Below are positions 1 through 8,570 of a DNA stretch of 64,000 bases, one piece after another. Below the pieces are notes generated by a model that was not told where the DNA came from, did no database searches, and saw nothing but the letters and a program-made list of their open reading frames with translations. Source of the stretch: Proteiniphilum sp. UBA5267 (GTDB taxonomy: Bacteria; Bacteroidota; Bacteroidia; Bacteroidales; Dysgonomonadaceae); contig DHTF01000029.1 in assembly GCA_002411515.1 (NCBI GenBank), positions 74,987 through 138,986 on the forward strand, read 5' to 3'. The translations under genes were made by a program, and so were the position numbers. Position 1 is the stretch's first letter, and every line of letters starts with the position of its first letter.

Positions 1-901
1 TAAAGCCATCTTCATCCATATCTACCCCGTCCCGGAGTCTGTGTTGTCCGTATACCATGATGCCTGCGTTTCGAGAGTCGTTTACCAGAGAGGCATTGAA
101 GGTGGTATTGTTTTCCAAAGCTCCACTATCATGTATCCCGGATAGGGTATGAGCGAACTCCCCCGTGTTGCGGATAGGCTCCCGGGTGATGATGTTGATG
201 GTGCCACCAATGGCGTTTGCACCAAAGAGTGCTGATCCGCCACCACGCACCACCTCAATGCGTTCAATCATGTTGGCTGGTATCTGCTCCAGACCGTATA
301 CACCCGACAGGGCACCCACCATGGGGCGTGAGTCAATCAATATCTGCGAATAAGAGCCCTCCATCCCGTTGATGCGTACCTGTGTGGTGCCACAATTCTG
401 ACAGTTGTTCTCCACCCGCAAGCCCGGTTGAAACTTTAACCCGTCGGACAATGTTTTGGAATTGGTCACATTGAGCGTTTGCATGTTCAGCACACTCACC
501 AGGGAGGGTGCCATGCGTCGGGTGGTTTCGTTTCGGTTGGCTGAGATCACTACTGCATCGAGCGATACATTTTCTTCCTCCAGCTCAAAATCGATCTCCA
601 ACGTGCTGTTGGGTCGAATGGTTACTTCTCTTGTGAATGTTTTGTAGCCAATCATGGATGCTTCCAACCTGAAGTTACCTGTAGGCAGATTACGCAGAAA
701 ATAGTGTCCCGACGCATCGGTCGTGATGCCGATGGTGGTACCCTGTAATTTGATGGTCACATAGGGCAGGTGCTCTTTGGTTTTTCGGTCCAGTACATGC
801 CCAAAGATATTGGCATCGCTCTGTGCCGGATGATTCCCGTCGCGCTGTGCATACAACGAGAGCGTAGATATATAGAGGATGATACAAATAAAATTTTTCA
901 T
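1..901 (-). CDS. TonB-dependent outer-membrane receptor, N-terminal part (cut by window edge)
   Basis: About 300 N-terminal codons lie in the window; the beta-barrel continues beyond base 1. The protein starts with a signal peptide (MKNFICIILY...SLYAQ), followed by a carboxypeptidase-regulatory-like domain (residues ~30-115) and a TonB plug domain. The plug carries the conserved GGGSALFGANAIGGTINI stretch and an NNCQNCG motif (CxxC) seen in a Bacteroidetes receptor subfamily. Such receptors import siderophores, haem, cobalamin or metal chelates with TonB energy. The upstream same-strand gene encodes a His-rich small protein, so a metal ligand is plausible, but the substrate is not determined. 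The start is the ATG at 899-901. Confidence 0.9.
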   Translation of the reverse strand, partial: MKNFICIILYISTLSLYAQRDGNHPAQSDANIFGHVLDRKTKEHLPYVTIKLQGTTIGITTDASGHYFLRNLPTGNFRLEASMIGYKTFTREVTIRPNSTLEIDFELEEENVSLDAVVISANRNETTRRMAPSLVSVLNMQTLNVTNSKTLSDGLKFQPGLRVENNCQNCGTTQVRINGMEGSYSQILIDSRPMVGALSGVYGLEQIPANMIERIEVVRGGGSALFGANAIGGTINIITREPIRNTGEFAHTLSGIHDSGALENNTTFNASLVNDSRNAGIMVYGQHRLRDGVDMDEDGF

Positions 902-1011
902 TTTAACTGTTTAATTGATTTAACTGAGGTGAATGTATCCGCAGGAGGGCACAAGTGAAGATAGCTTCACTGCGCTCAGGCTCAGAAAGGGATACGTAAG
1001 AAATAAACGGG

Positions 1012-1362
1012 TCAGGCCGCTATAGGGGGAGCTCTCAGTTGCCGGGGAGCAGCTGCTCTGATCAGGTGACCAGGTTGGTAGTAATTGGGATAATATTCAG
1101 AAACCAAAGGGGCAATGCCGACCACATCAATAGCTGGAATGATATCCGGTGTGAGTGATGTCTTAAAAATCTGATCAAGCAGTTGCAGTTCTTTCTGGGT
1201 GTGATCATGGGTGGGCATCGCTCCCTGTTTAAAGGGATGAGAATGCACGTAAGTTGTCTTGTTAATGATGTGGGTATGGGTAAAAAGTGACATTCCCCCT
1301 GCGTACAGTGTAAACAGTACCAGACAGAACCACCTTGTCGGAGTATAATTCTTCCACTTCAT
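1012..1362 (-). CDS. small His-rich membrane-anchored or exported protein
   Basis: A 116-residue protein, starting at the ATG at 1360-1362, has an N-terminal hydrophobic segment (RWFCLVLFTLYAGGMSLF). Two His-rich patches follow (THTHII, then HSHPF and THDHT). No enzyme family is recognised. It lies 110 bp upstream of the TonB receptor on the same strand, so the two are probably co-transcribed, and the His clusters suggest metal binding or sensing at the envelope (inference). A TATCTTTG -7-like motif ends about 7 bp before this ATG, which argues against the longer reading that starts at 1401 and implies a very short mRNA leader. Confidence 0.6.
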   Translation of the reverse strand: MKWKNYTPTRWFCLVLFTLYAGGMSLFTHTHIINKTTYVHSHPFKQGAMPTHDHTQKELQLLDQIFKTSLTPDIIPAIDVVGIAPLVSEYYPNYYQPGHLIRAAAPRQLRAPPIAA

Positions 1363-1369
1363 CCGGGTA

Positions 1370-1377
1370 CAAAGATA
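1370..1377 (-). promoter_or_regulatory. putative -7 promoter motif TATCTTTG of the His-rich gene
   Basis: The minus strand reads TATCTTTG, matching the Bacteroidetes -7 consensus TAnnTTTG, followed by TACCCGG and then ATG. No well-spaced -33 TTG was found. It lies back to back with the promoter of the HD-domain gene. Confidence 0.4.
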
Positions 1378-1451
1378 TGTTTTTTTGGCAAACCACAGCA
1401 TCCCTTATTTTTTTTCTGGGTTTGCCGGGCTTACACATCAATCCGTGAGGT

Positions 1452-1483
1452 TTTTATCATCTTAAAAATTTGTGCTACATTTG
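1452..1483 (+). promoter_or_regulatory. putative promoter of the HD-domain gene (-7 TACATTTG)
   Basis: TACATTTG at 1476-1483 matches TAnnTTTG, with a T-rich -33 region about 20 bp upstream. It places transcription initiation near 1490, downstream of an in-frame ATG at 1470. The ATG at 1503 is therefore preferred for the gene. Confidence 0.5.
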
Positions 1484-1502
1484 CAACAGGAAAATTTCAG
1501 GT

Positions 1503-2039
1503 ATGGAGCCACTGTCGGTCATTCAAAAATACTATAAGGAAGGAACGAAATTGTATAATATCTACTTCACCCACGTGAGCCAGGTGACGGATAAAGCACT
1601 TTCTATTGCCCGGAATCATCCCGAGTTGGCAGTGGATGTCCGGTTTATCGAGGAGGCTGGCATGCTTCACGACATTGGCATTTTTCAGACCAATGCACCC
1701 CACATTGCTTGCCAGGGTAGCTTCCCTTATATTTGTCATGGTTATCTGGGGCGAGAGCTGCTCACGGTAGAGGGTTATCCCAAGCATGGGCTGGTTTGTG
1801 AAAGGCACACAGGTACAGGCCTGAGCCTCGAAACCATCATCAACCGCAAGCTGCCTATTCCTCATCGAGACATGCGTCCGGTAAGCCTGGAGGAGAAAAT
1901 CATCTGCTTCGCGGATAAGTTTTATTCCAAGTCGCAGCTCGGGAAAGAGAAGACGGTAAAGAAAATCAGACAAAATCTCAGCAGTCACGGCTGGCATCAG
2001 GTCGAAATATTCGATGAATGGTGTGAGTTATTCCTATAA
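1503..2039 (+). CDS. HD-domain phosphohydrolase-like protein
   Basis: A 178-residue soluble protein of the HD superfamily. The metal-binding HD pair is visible in MLHDIGIF (H56, D57), an upstream His is in YFTHV (H24), and a later conserved block is LEEKIICFADKFYSKS. HD proteins hydrolyse phosphate bonds in nucleotides or (p)ppGpp-like molecules with bound divalent metal. This short single-domain type is common in Bacteroidales and its substrate is unknown. The gene stands alone, with grpE 63 bp downstream. The start follows the promoter position, not the upstream ATG at 1470. Confidence 0.8.
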   Translation: MEPLSVIQKYYKEGTKLYNIYFTHVSQVTDKALSIARNHPELAVDVRFIEEAGMLHDIGIFQTNAPHIACQGSFPYICHGYLGRELLTVEGYPKHGLVCERHTGTGLSLETIINRKLPIPHRDMRPVSLEEKIICFADKFYSKSQLGKEKTVKKIRQNLSSHGWHQVEIFDEWCELFL

Positions 2040-2102
2040 ATGATCTGTTTTGAGGGGAAATTATCATTTTTGGCAAACTATTTGTAGTGTCTATCTGGGT
2101 TA

Positions 2103-2708
2103 ATGAAAAAGAATATGAAACAGAAGGATAATCAGCATATCGATCCCCTTGAGAGGGATGAGGAGATGAGTAAGGAAGCGACGCCGGAGCAAGAGATGAG
2201 TTCGGGTGAAGTAAAGGAAGACAAATTGACAGGTGAACCTGAACCGGCCAATTTGCCGGAACAGCTGGTGGAGCTGCAACAGAAATATGATGAACTGAAC
2301 AACAGCTATCTTCGCTTGCACGCCGAATTCGATAATTTTCGCAAGCGTACGCTGAAAGAAAAAGCCGATCTCATTAAAAGTGGAGGTGAGCGTGTGTTAC
2401 TCGATGTCATCTCGTTGGTGGACGATTTTGAACGTGCCCTTGTTATTCTCCACGAGGCGGAAGACAGGGAGGCCATGCTAGAGGGAATGAATCTTATTTA
2501 TGGCAAGTTCACCAACTTCCTGAAGCAACATGGCGTGAAGGAAATAGAAGCCATTGGTCAACCGTTTGATGCAGACCGTTTCGAGGCAGTGACGACCATT
2601 CCGGTTCAGGATGAATCCCAGAAAGGAACGGTCGTTGATTGTATCATGAAAGGATATGCCTTGAATGATAAAATTATCCGTTTTCCAAAAGTAATTGTGG
2701 GAGAATAA
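2103..2708 (+). CDS. grpE: GrpE nucleotide exchange factor
   Basis: A 201-residue cochaperone that releases ADP from DnaK. An acidic, disordered N-terminus (1-50) precedes the coiled coil (about 52-95, including FDNFRKRT). The C-terminal signature region (about 150-200: FDADRFEAV, then [17 protein letters not shown]) matches the GrpE family in order and spacing. The stop codon ends one base before the dnaJ ATG, so the two genes form a tight operon. No CIRCE inverted repeat or hrcA is seen upstream. Confidence 0.97.
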   Translation: MKKNMKQKDNQHIDPLERDEEMSKEATPEQEMSSGEVKEDKLTGEPEPANLPEQLVELQQKYDELNNSYLRLHAEFDNFRKRTLKEKADLIKSGGERVLLDVISLVDDFERALVILHEAEDREAMLEGMNLIYGKFTNFLKQHGVKEIEAIGQPFDADRFEAVTTIPVQDESQKGTVVDCIMKGYALNDKIIRFPKVIVGE

Positions 2709-2709
2709 A

Positions 2710-3867
2710 ATGGCAGCAAAAAGAGATTTTTACGAAATACTGGAAGTTGCCAAGACAGCTTCAGCCGAAGAAATTAAGAAGGCTTACCGCAAGAAAGCTA
2801 TTCAGTTCCACCCCGATAAAAATCCGGGTGACAAGGAAGCCGAAGAAAATTTTAAAGAGGCGGCTGAAGCCTATGAGGTGTTGAGCGATGCGAACAAACG
2901 TGCCCGTTACGACCAGTTTGGCCATGCCGGTGTGGGAGGTGCAGCATCGAGCGGAGGCTTTGGCGGTGGCATGTCAATGGACGATATCTTCTCTCAGTTT
3001 GGAGATATCTTCGGTGGCCATTTTGGAGGCTTTGGCGGTTTCGGAGGCTTTGGTGGCGGTCAGCGCGGCCGAAGAGTGAACCGAGGTTCCGACTTGCGCG
3101 TCAAGGTGAAGCTGAATTTGAAGGAAATTCTGAATGGCGTAGAGAAGAAGATCAAAGTAAAAAAATATGTTTCCTGCACCCATTGTAGTGGGAACGGTTC
3201 TGAGAACGGCACATCCCTATCTACTTGTGCTACCTGCAATGGCTCGGGAGTGGTGACACGGGTCGCAAATACCATCCTGGGGCAAATGCAGACTTCCTCT
3301 ACCTGTCCCACATGCAATGGCGAAGGAAAATCTATCACCCGAAAATGTGTTCACTGCAATGGAGAGGGGATTCTGCGGGAAGAAGAGGTTATCCCTATCA
3401 GGATACCTGCCGGCGTGGCCGAAGGAATGCAACTGTCCATGTCTGGCAAAGGGAATGCTGCCCGCCGGGGTGGCGTCAACGGTGATTTGTTGATCGTGAT
3501 TGAGGAGGAGGAGGATCCAAACCTGATTCGCGACGAGAACGATGTGATCTATAACCTGTTTCTCAGTTTCCCGATGGCTGCATTGGGTGGAACAGTGGAA
3601 GTGCCGACCATTGATGGAGTGGCCAAGGTAAAGATTGAGCCCGGAACACAGCCGGGGAAGGTACTCCGGTTGCGCAACAAGGGGCTCCCTTCGGTCAATT
3701 CCTATGGAAAAGGTGATGAACTGGTCAACGTGAATGTCTACGTTCCGGAAAACCTGAATGAAAAAGAACGAAAATGGATGGAGGACATGAAGCAGTCGGA
3801 GAACTTTGTCCCGTCAGCCTCTGCACGCAAAAGTGTCTTTAATAAGTTCAAGAAAATGTTTGACTGA
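2710..3867 (+). CDS. dnaJ: Chaperone DnaJ (type I Hsp40)
   Basis: A 385-residue cochaperone that stimulates the DnaK ATPase and delivers substrates. It has a J domain (about 5-70) with HPD at residues 34-36, a Gly/Phe-rich linker (about 78-120), and a zinc-finger domain with four CxxC motifs (C156/C159, C173/C176, C199/C202, C213/C216). Two C-terminal substrate-binding beta domains follow. The full type I architecture is present. The ATG at 2710 directly follows the grpE stop; an in-frame ATG at 2695 inside grpE would add five residues before the conserved KRDFYEIL and is less likely. Confidence 0.97.
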   Translation: MAAKRDFYEILEVAKTASAEEIKKAYRKKAIQFHPDKNPGDKEAEENFKEAAEAYEVLSDANKRARYDQFGHAGVGGAASSGGFGGGMSMDDIFSQFGDIFGGHFGGFGGFGGFGGGQRGRRVNRGSDLRVKVKLNLKEILNGVEKKIKVKKYVSCTHCSGNGSENGTSLSTCATCNGSGVVTRVANTILGQMQTSSTCPTCNGEGKSITRKCVHCNGEGILREEEVIPIRIPAGVAEGMQLSMSGKGNAARRGGVNGDLLIVIEEEEDPNLIRDENDVIYNLFLSFPMAALGGTVEVPTIDGVAKVKIEPGTQPGKVLRLRNKGLPSVNSYGKGDELVNVNVYVPENLNEKERKWMEDMKQSENFVPSASARKSVFNKFKKMFD

Positions 3868-3908
3868 CGTGGCTCATCCCTGATCGGTTCAGACTATTTC
3901 ATTGTCAT

Positions 3909-3936
3909 GGCATCTTCTTTGAGATGCCTTTTTTTT
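3909..3936 (+). terminator. Rho-independent terminator of grpE-dnaJ
   Basis: A perfect 7-bp stem (GGCATCT / AGATGCC) with a 6-base loop is followed by eight T residues, 41 bp after the dnaJ stop. Confidence 0.9.
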
Positions 3937-4105
3937 GCGAACAAAATAAATTAATGAAAAATTTCCGTAATTCAATCTTTTATTCATTTTTAATTATTTA
4001 CTTTGCATATCAAAATAAAAATGAATAAAACAAGCCAGATAAATCACATGATTAGCTGTAACTGTTTGAGCTTTTTTATCAATCTATTTGCTAAAACCAC
4101 TTAAT

Positions 4106-6013
4106 ATGCAACGCAAACTTTTAATCAGGGATCTGACATTAAGAGACGGGCAACAGTCAGCATTCGCCACCCGCATGAACCAATCACAGGTTGACAGGGT
4201 ATTGCCATTTTACAAGGATGCCAATTTTTACGCTATGGAGGTCTGGGGTGGTGCCGTCCCCGATTCTGTCATGCGTTTCCTGGGTGAAAATCCCTGGGAC
4301 AGGCTCAAAAAGGTCTATGAGGGTGTCGGTGGAGCGTCGCACCTGACCGCTTTGTCGAGAGGCAGAAACCTTTATGGCTATGCTCCCTATCCAGATGAAA
4401 TTATTGATGGATTTTTTAAGCACGCTGTTTCCAACGGTCTTCACATCATGCGTATATTCGATGCGTTGAATGATGTGGACAACATCCGTTCGAGTGTGAA
4501 ATCCATCAAAAAATATGGAGGTATGGCAGATTGTGCGGTATGTTATACCATTGATCCCAAATATGATGACGAACAGACTCCACAGCCCGCAACGAAGAGT
4601 GGATTCTTTGCCCGGTTAACAGGCAAAAAAAAGGAGATAGAACAGCCTGCGCACAAACCTGTTTTCACCGATGCTTATTTTTTGCAGACTGCCAAAGAGA
4701 TGGAGGCAATGGGTGCCGACATGATCACCATCAAGGATATGAGTGGGTTGATTCCACCATCGCGTGTGGCAGCACTTGTTTCTCTGTTCAAGAAAGAATT
4801 GCATGTGCCCATCGATTTTCATACCCACTGTACACCGGGGTACGGCCTGGGTTCAGTGCTTTCGTCCATCATAAACGGTGTGGATGTGGTTGACACCAAC
4901 ATATGGTACTTCTCCGGTGGCCCAGCGGCTCCCGCCATTGAACTGGTCTATCTCTTCTGCAAGAAACTGGGCGTAGAGTTGGATGTAAATATGGAGGCCG
5001 TCGCAAAAATTAATGCCGAGTTGCTGCATATTCGCAAAGAGTTGGATGCGTTTGATACGGTGAAGCAATTTCCCAATGCGTTTAATCCGCTCACCGATGT
5101 GCTGCCGGCACAAGTCGATCGGCTGTTCGATGATGCCATTCTTGCTGCCAAAAATAACCGGGAATCGGATTTGTTGGCTGCTTGTCATGCCATTGAAGCA
5201 TATTTTAATTTCCCTTTGCCCGATGAAAAAGTAAAGAATGCCGAAATACCCGGTGGCATGTATACCAACATGGTGGCCCAATTGAAGCAGTTCAATGCGC
5301 TTGATATTCTGGAAGATGCCATGAAACTCATTCCGAGTGTACGGCTCGATGCAGGCTTGCCCCCGTTGGTGACACCCACCAGTCAGATCGTGGGTGTACA
5401 GGCAGTAAGTTCTACGCTGAACCTGCAGAACGGACGTGACAAGTATGCCAATGCTTCCAATCAGTTTGTGGCTTTGGTGAAGGGAGAATACGGCAAAACG
5501 CCTGTGCCGGTAGATCCGGAATTCCGTGAGAAGATTACAGGCTCACCTTTGGAGGTTCCTTACGACACATCGAAATACAAAAAGCAGGAGAATCCGCTGC
5601 TCCCTGAATGGGGAAATGTGCAGTTGGCTCAAAATGAGGAAGAAGTGTTGTTGCTTGAACTATTTCCTTCGGTGGCAGCCAATTATCTCAGGAAAATCAG
5701 GGAAGAAGAGTTTACACGGAACCAGGCTGAGGTAGAAGTCTCCGGATCCACCCTGCAACCTTCGTCCACAACCATCGAGACAGAAGAAGAGCCAGAGGGT
5801 TATCTCGTTTTAAGTCCCATGCCCGGAACAATGATGAAGATTGTGGCCGAGGAGGGTGATGTAGTCGGCAAAGGTGCCAAGCTGTTTGTGCTGGAGTCGA
5901 TGAAAATGGAAAATGACATCATCTCCGATTACGCGGGGAAGGTATATAAAATTTATGTAACACAGGGCAGCTTGCTACAGGAAGGCCAGCCGGTGATGAA
6001 AATTCTACTGTAA
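4106..6013 (+). CDS. Biotin-dependent carboxylase/decarboxylase alpha subunit (oxaloacetate decarboxylase alpha / pyruvate carboxylase subunit B type)
   Basis: A 635-residue protein. An N-terminal HMGL-like carboxyltransferase TIM barrel begins with RDLTLRDGQQS (residues 8-18) and has the metal-binding HTHC motif. A conserved carboxylase domain follows, and then a C-terminal biotinyl domain with ESMKMEND (biotinylated Lys about residue 600). It transfers carboxyl between oxaloacetate/pyruvate and biotin. No beta or gamma oxaloacetate decarboxylase subunit and no biotin carboxylase gene is adjacent, so direction and partners are open. A lysine-rich insert (about 160-185) interrupts the barrel. 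The ATG at 4106 is used; an in-frame TTG at 4088 is less likely. Confidence 0.9.
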   Translation: MQRKLLIRDLTLRDGQQSAFATRMNQSQVDRVLPFYKDANFYAMEVWGGAVPDSVMRFLGENPWDRLKKVYEGVGGASHLTALSRGRNLYGYAPYPDEIIDGFFKHAVSNGLHIMRIFDALNDVDNIRSSVKSIKKYGGMADCAVCYTIDPKYDDEQTPQPATKSGFFARLTGKKKEIEQPAHKPVFTDAYFLQTAKEMEAMGADMITIKDMSGLIPPSRVAALVSLFKKELHVPIDFHTHCTPGYGLGSVLSSIINGVDVVDTNIWYFSGGPAAPAIELVYLFCKKLGVELDVNMEAVAKINAELLHIRKELDAFDTVKQFPNAFNPLTDVLPAQVDRLFDDAILAAKNNRESDLLAACHAIEAYFNFPLPDEKVKNAEIPGGMYTNMVAQLKQFNALDILEDAMKLIPSVRLDAGLPPLVTPTSQIVGVQAVSSTLNLQNGRDKYANASNQFVALVKGEYGKTPVPVDPEFREKITGSPLEVPYDTSKYKKQENPLLPEWGNVQLAQNEEEVLLLELFPSVAANYLRKIREEEFTRNQAEVEVSGSTLQPSSTTIETEEEPEGYLVLSPMPGTMMKIVAEEGDVVGKGAKLFVLESMKMENDIISDYAGKVYKIYVTQGSLLQEGQPVMKILL

Positions 6014-6032
6014 CGACCAATCTTTGCGATAT

Positions 6033-6070
6033 AAGCTGTCTCAAAAAATTTTTTGAGACAGCTTTTTTTT
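6033..6070 (+). terminator. Terminator with perfect 16-bp inverted repeat; left edge of repeat copy A
   Basis: AAGCTGTCTCAAAAAA is followed directly by its exact complement and a T run, 20 bp after the carboxylase stop. The core TGTCTCAAAA / TTTTGAGACA recurs at 56702-56722 ahead of repeat copy B. Confidence 0.9.
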
Positions 6071-6083
6071 TCAGGAAATGGAG

Positions 6084-6216
6084 CCCTCCTTCGGCAACCT
6101 GAAATGCAGAAATAATAGCCTTTTGCACGGATAATGGAAGGGTAATGCACGGGTAATGGGTCGTTATCTCCTTATACATATACGGAGTGATAACGGAGGG
6201 ATAAGGGAGGGATACC
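6084..6216. repeat. Dispersed intergenic repeat, copy A (133 bp)
   Basis: This block, from CCCTCCTTCGGCAACCTG to GGAGGGATACC, is nearly identical to 57054-57197. It contains short GGGTAAT-type repeats, a near-palindrome around CGTTATCTCC and its GGAGNGATAACG partner, and three tandem 11-bp units of type GGAGGGATAAC. A CCGTCTCAT motif follows at about 6248 in both copies. It fills most of the 329-bp gap between the carboxylase gene and the MurU-like gene. No coding gene is seen here. Confidence 0.85.
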
Positions 6217-6342
6217 GAACATGATACGAGCAAGGTAGCAAGAAAGACCGTCTCATCATAAAACATGATAGGAATAAAAGGCAGGTCGGGTGTCCCCGAT
6301 CAGTCCCTTTTTCTGCAACATGGTTAAGGAGATCAGGATGAT

Positions 6343-7071
6343 TCAAATCATGAAATTGCGTGCTTCTGTTAAAGAGTCGATCTTTCCCACGTCGATTACT
6401 TGTAGATTGTCGGGGATGAATGCCGTCAGTTCTACTTTGTCACATACCGACAGATAAAAATCGATGATGGAGAATTTCTCCTTGTATGCTTTCATATAGG
6501 AGAGAAGTGATGGGGAGATTATGTGAATTCCCGAGAAAGCAAGTTGCCGATAGCAGGTGGGATCGATATCACGAAAGGGCGATTTTACTTCGCCTGTTTG
6601 ATGATTGATCCAGCCCTTCAGGTGGTTGTTGTGATCGAACAGCAGATAGCGTGATGTCTGGCGTTCACTGCAGAGTAGGGTTGCAGCCGTATAGTTCTTC
6701 AGGTGAAAGTGATACAGATCGTGCAGGTTGACGTTGGATAAAATGTCGACATTGTGAATCAGAAATGGCTCGTTGTCGTCGAAGAACCAGGCTGCTTTTT
6801 TGATGCCTCCACCGGTATCCAGCAACTGTTCTCTTTCATCGGAAAATTCAATCCGGATGTCAAACAGATGGTTCTCCTGCACAAAGTCAATAATTTGCTG
6901 ACCGAAATGATGAATATTGATGATGATTTCATCAAAACCAGATTGTTTGAGTTTTTCAATGGTGTGCTGCAGCAAGGGTTTTCCGGCGACCGGCACCAAC
7001 GCTTTGGGTATGTTGTCGGTCAGGGGCTTCAGGCGTGTGCCAAGCCCGGCGGCAAAGATCATTGCTTTCAT
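6343..7071 (-). CDS. Sugar-1-phosphate nucleotidyltransferase, MurU-like
   Basis: A 242-residue nucleotidyltransferase with the N-terminal signature MKAMIFAAGLGTRLKPLT and the K in IPKALVPVAGKPLL. DTGGGIKKA and the metal-binding HNVDIL are also present. Family members make NDP-sugars. The gene overlaps the upstream kinase/RapZ fusion by 4 bp (ATGA), and in Pseudomonas the homologous kinase-nucleotidyltransferase pair AmgK-MurU converts MurNAc to UDP-MurNAc in peptidoglycan recycling. The same role here is inference from family and pairing; a mannose-1-phosphate guanylyltransferase role is the main alternative. Confidence 0.8.
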   Translation of the reverse strand: MKAMIFAAGLGTRLKPLTDNIPKALVPVAGKPLLQHTIEKLKQSGFDEIIINIHHFGQQIIDFVQENHLFDIRIEFSDEREQLLDTGGGIKKAAWFFDDNEPFLIHNVDILSNVNLHDLYHFHLKNYTAATLLCSERQTSRYLLFDHNNHLKGWINHQTGEVKSPFRDIDPTCYRQLAFSGIHIISPSLLSYMKAYKEKFSIIDFYLSVCDKVELTAFIPDNLQVIDVGKIDSLTEARNFMI

Positions 7072-8489
7072 CTTTTCCGGAATTCCTGTTCCATGTTTTG
7101 TTCGCGGTGAATCAGCGATACCCGCACACCGAATTCCTTTGAGATGTGTTCTGCTACATGCTGGGCAGCGTAGACCGACCGATGCTGACCGCCCGTACAG
7201 CCAAAGGAGACCATGAGATTGGTAAACTTTCGCTCCATATAACGGGTTACATGCCTGTCGATAAGGGGATAGATGGTATCCAGAAACGTGGTCATTTCCC
7301 CATCCTCTTCCAGAAACTTAATCACTGGTTCATCGAGTCCGGTTACATTGTTATACCGTTCGTATTTTCCCGGATTGTTGATGGCACGACAGTCGAATAC
7401 ATATCCTCCTCCGTTGCCCGACGCATCATCGGGGATACCCTTTTTGTAAGCAAAGCTGTAAACCCGTACTTCCAGCTCTCTTTTACGTGAGTCGGCGAAT
7501 TGTTTCAATTCGGTCATCTCTTTCAACAGCTTGCAGAGGTAGGGATACTCGGCAAAATCATCCTGAAGCAGTTCGCGCAGGTTGTCCAGCGCAAAGGGTA
7601 CGCTTTGGATAAAATGAGGTTTTTTCTCGAAATAGCCTCTGAAGCCGTAAGCCCCCAATACCTGGAGTGTGCGGAAAAGAACAAACTGACGCAGTCGGTA
7701 GCAAAAGTTTTCCTTATTTACGGGTTGGTATTTCTGCAAGGAGGCGATGTAACTCTCGATCAGCTCTTCACGTAGTCCGGAAGGGAGGTTTGCTTTCGCT
7801 TGCCAGAGGAAGGAGGCTACATCGTAATAGACCGGTCCTTTCCTGCCGCCCTGGAAATCGATAAAGAACGGATTGCCATTCAACAGCATCACGTTGCGTG
7901 ACTGAAAATCGCGGTACATAAATGTGTCGGTCTCCTCTTCCAGCAAGACCTCCGCGAGCTTCTCAAAATCATTTTCCAGAAGATCTTCCCTGAAATCCAA
8001 GCCGGTCGTCTTCAGAAAACTGTATTTGAAATAATTGAGGTCCCACATTACCGAGCGACGATTGAATTCAGGCAAGGGGTAGCACACCCTGAAATCGAGA
8101 TGCTCAGCCCCTCTGTACTGAAAATCGGCCAACAAGGAGATGGTTCTGTGCAGGAGCGCTTTCTCTTCGTGATCAAACACACCGGTCAGCCTTCCTCCTT
8201 TGATTAAATCGAACAGGTGGGTGTCACCCAGATCCTCCTGCAGGTAAAACATCCCGTCGTCCGATACGGCAAGCAGCTCCGGCACATTCAATTGCTGAGA
8301 GCGAAAATGCTTTGCCAGCCGGATGAAAGCGCGGTTCTCATCGCGCGATTCCCCATGTACGCCGATAAGCGATATCCCATCACGCTGTATGCGGTAATAT
8401 TTCCGGTTGGAACCCGAGGAAGGCAGTGCCTCCAGATTGGGATTTCCTATTCCGGTATGATCTGTAAAGAGGGAGATGAGTTGTTGCAT
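7068..8489 (-). CDS. AmgK-like sugar kinase fused to RapZ C-terminal domain
   Basis: A 473-residue two-domain protein. Residues about 1-330 are an APH/choline-kinase-type phosphotransferase with the catalytic loop YRDFQSRN (D194, N199) and metal-binding IDFQGG (D211), resembling N-acetylmuramate/N-acetylglucosamine anomeric kinase AmgK. Residues about 338-473 match the RapZ C-terminal domain (SFAYKKGIPDDA, then TGLDEPV, then GCTGGQHRSV at 430-439), without the RapZ N-terminal ATPase. In E. coli that domain senses glucosamine-6-phosphate and binds small RNA. The fusion plus the overlapping MurU-like gene points to amino-sugar/cell-wall precursor recycling. The ATG at 8489 is the only ATG ahead of the kinase domain; upstream in-frame sequence is repeat-like. 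Confidence 0.85.
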   Translation of the reverse strand: MQQLISLFTDHTGIGNPNLEALPSSGSNRKYYRIQRDGISLIGVHGESRDENRAFIRLAKHFRSQQLNVPELLAVSDDGMFYLQEDLGDTHLFDLIKGGRLTGVFDHEEKALLHRTISLLADFQYRGAEHLDFRVCYPLPEFNRRSVMWDLNYFKYSFLKTTGLDFREDLLENDFEKLAEVLLEEETDTFMYRDFQSRNVMLLNGNPFFIDFQGGRKGPVYYDVASFLWQAKANLPSGLREELIESYIASLQKYQPVNKENFCYRLRQFVLFRTLQVLGAYGFRGYFEKKPHFIQSVPFALDNLRELLQDDFAEYPYLCKLLKEMTELKQFADSRKRELEVRVYSFAYKKGIPDDASGNGGGYVFDCRAINNPGKYERYNNVTGLDEPVIKFLEEDGEMTTFLDTIYPLIDRHVTRYMERKFTNLMVSFGCTGGQHRSVYAAQHVAEHISKEFGVRVSLIHREQNMEQEFRKR

Positions 8490-8500
8490 GTTCCAAGTTT

Positions 8501-8557
8501 GGGCGTTTAAAAGTTTCGTCGTTTCGTCGTTGCGGGGTTTGTACGTTTCGGCGTTCA
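8501..8557. repeat. Low-complexity GTTTCGTC-type repeat between nadE and the kinase fusion gene
   Basis: The plus strand contains several degenerate octamers of type GTTTCGTC, GTTTCGGC and GTTTAAAA; the minus strand reads AACGACGAAACGACG. It occupies most of the 81-bp gap between two same-strand genes. It lacks an ATG in the downstream frame and looks non-coding. Confidence 0.55.
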
Positions 8558-8570
8558 ATGTTTTTGGATT

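Noticed and set aside
8490-8558. 23-residue extension of the kinase/RapZ fusion
   Set aside because: First codon would be ATT and the segment is low-complexity repeat.
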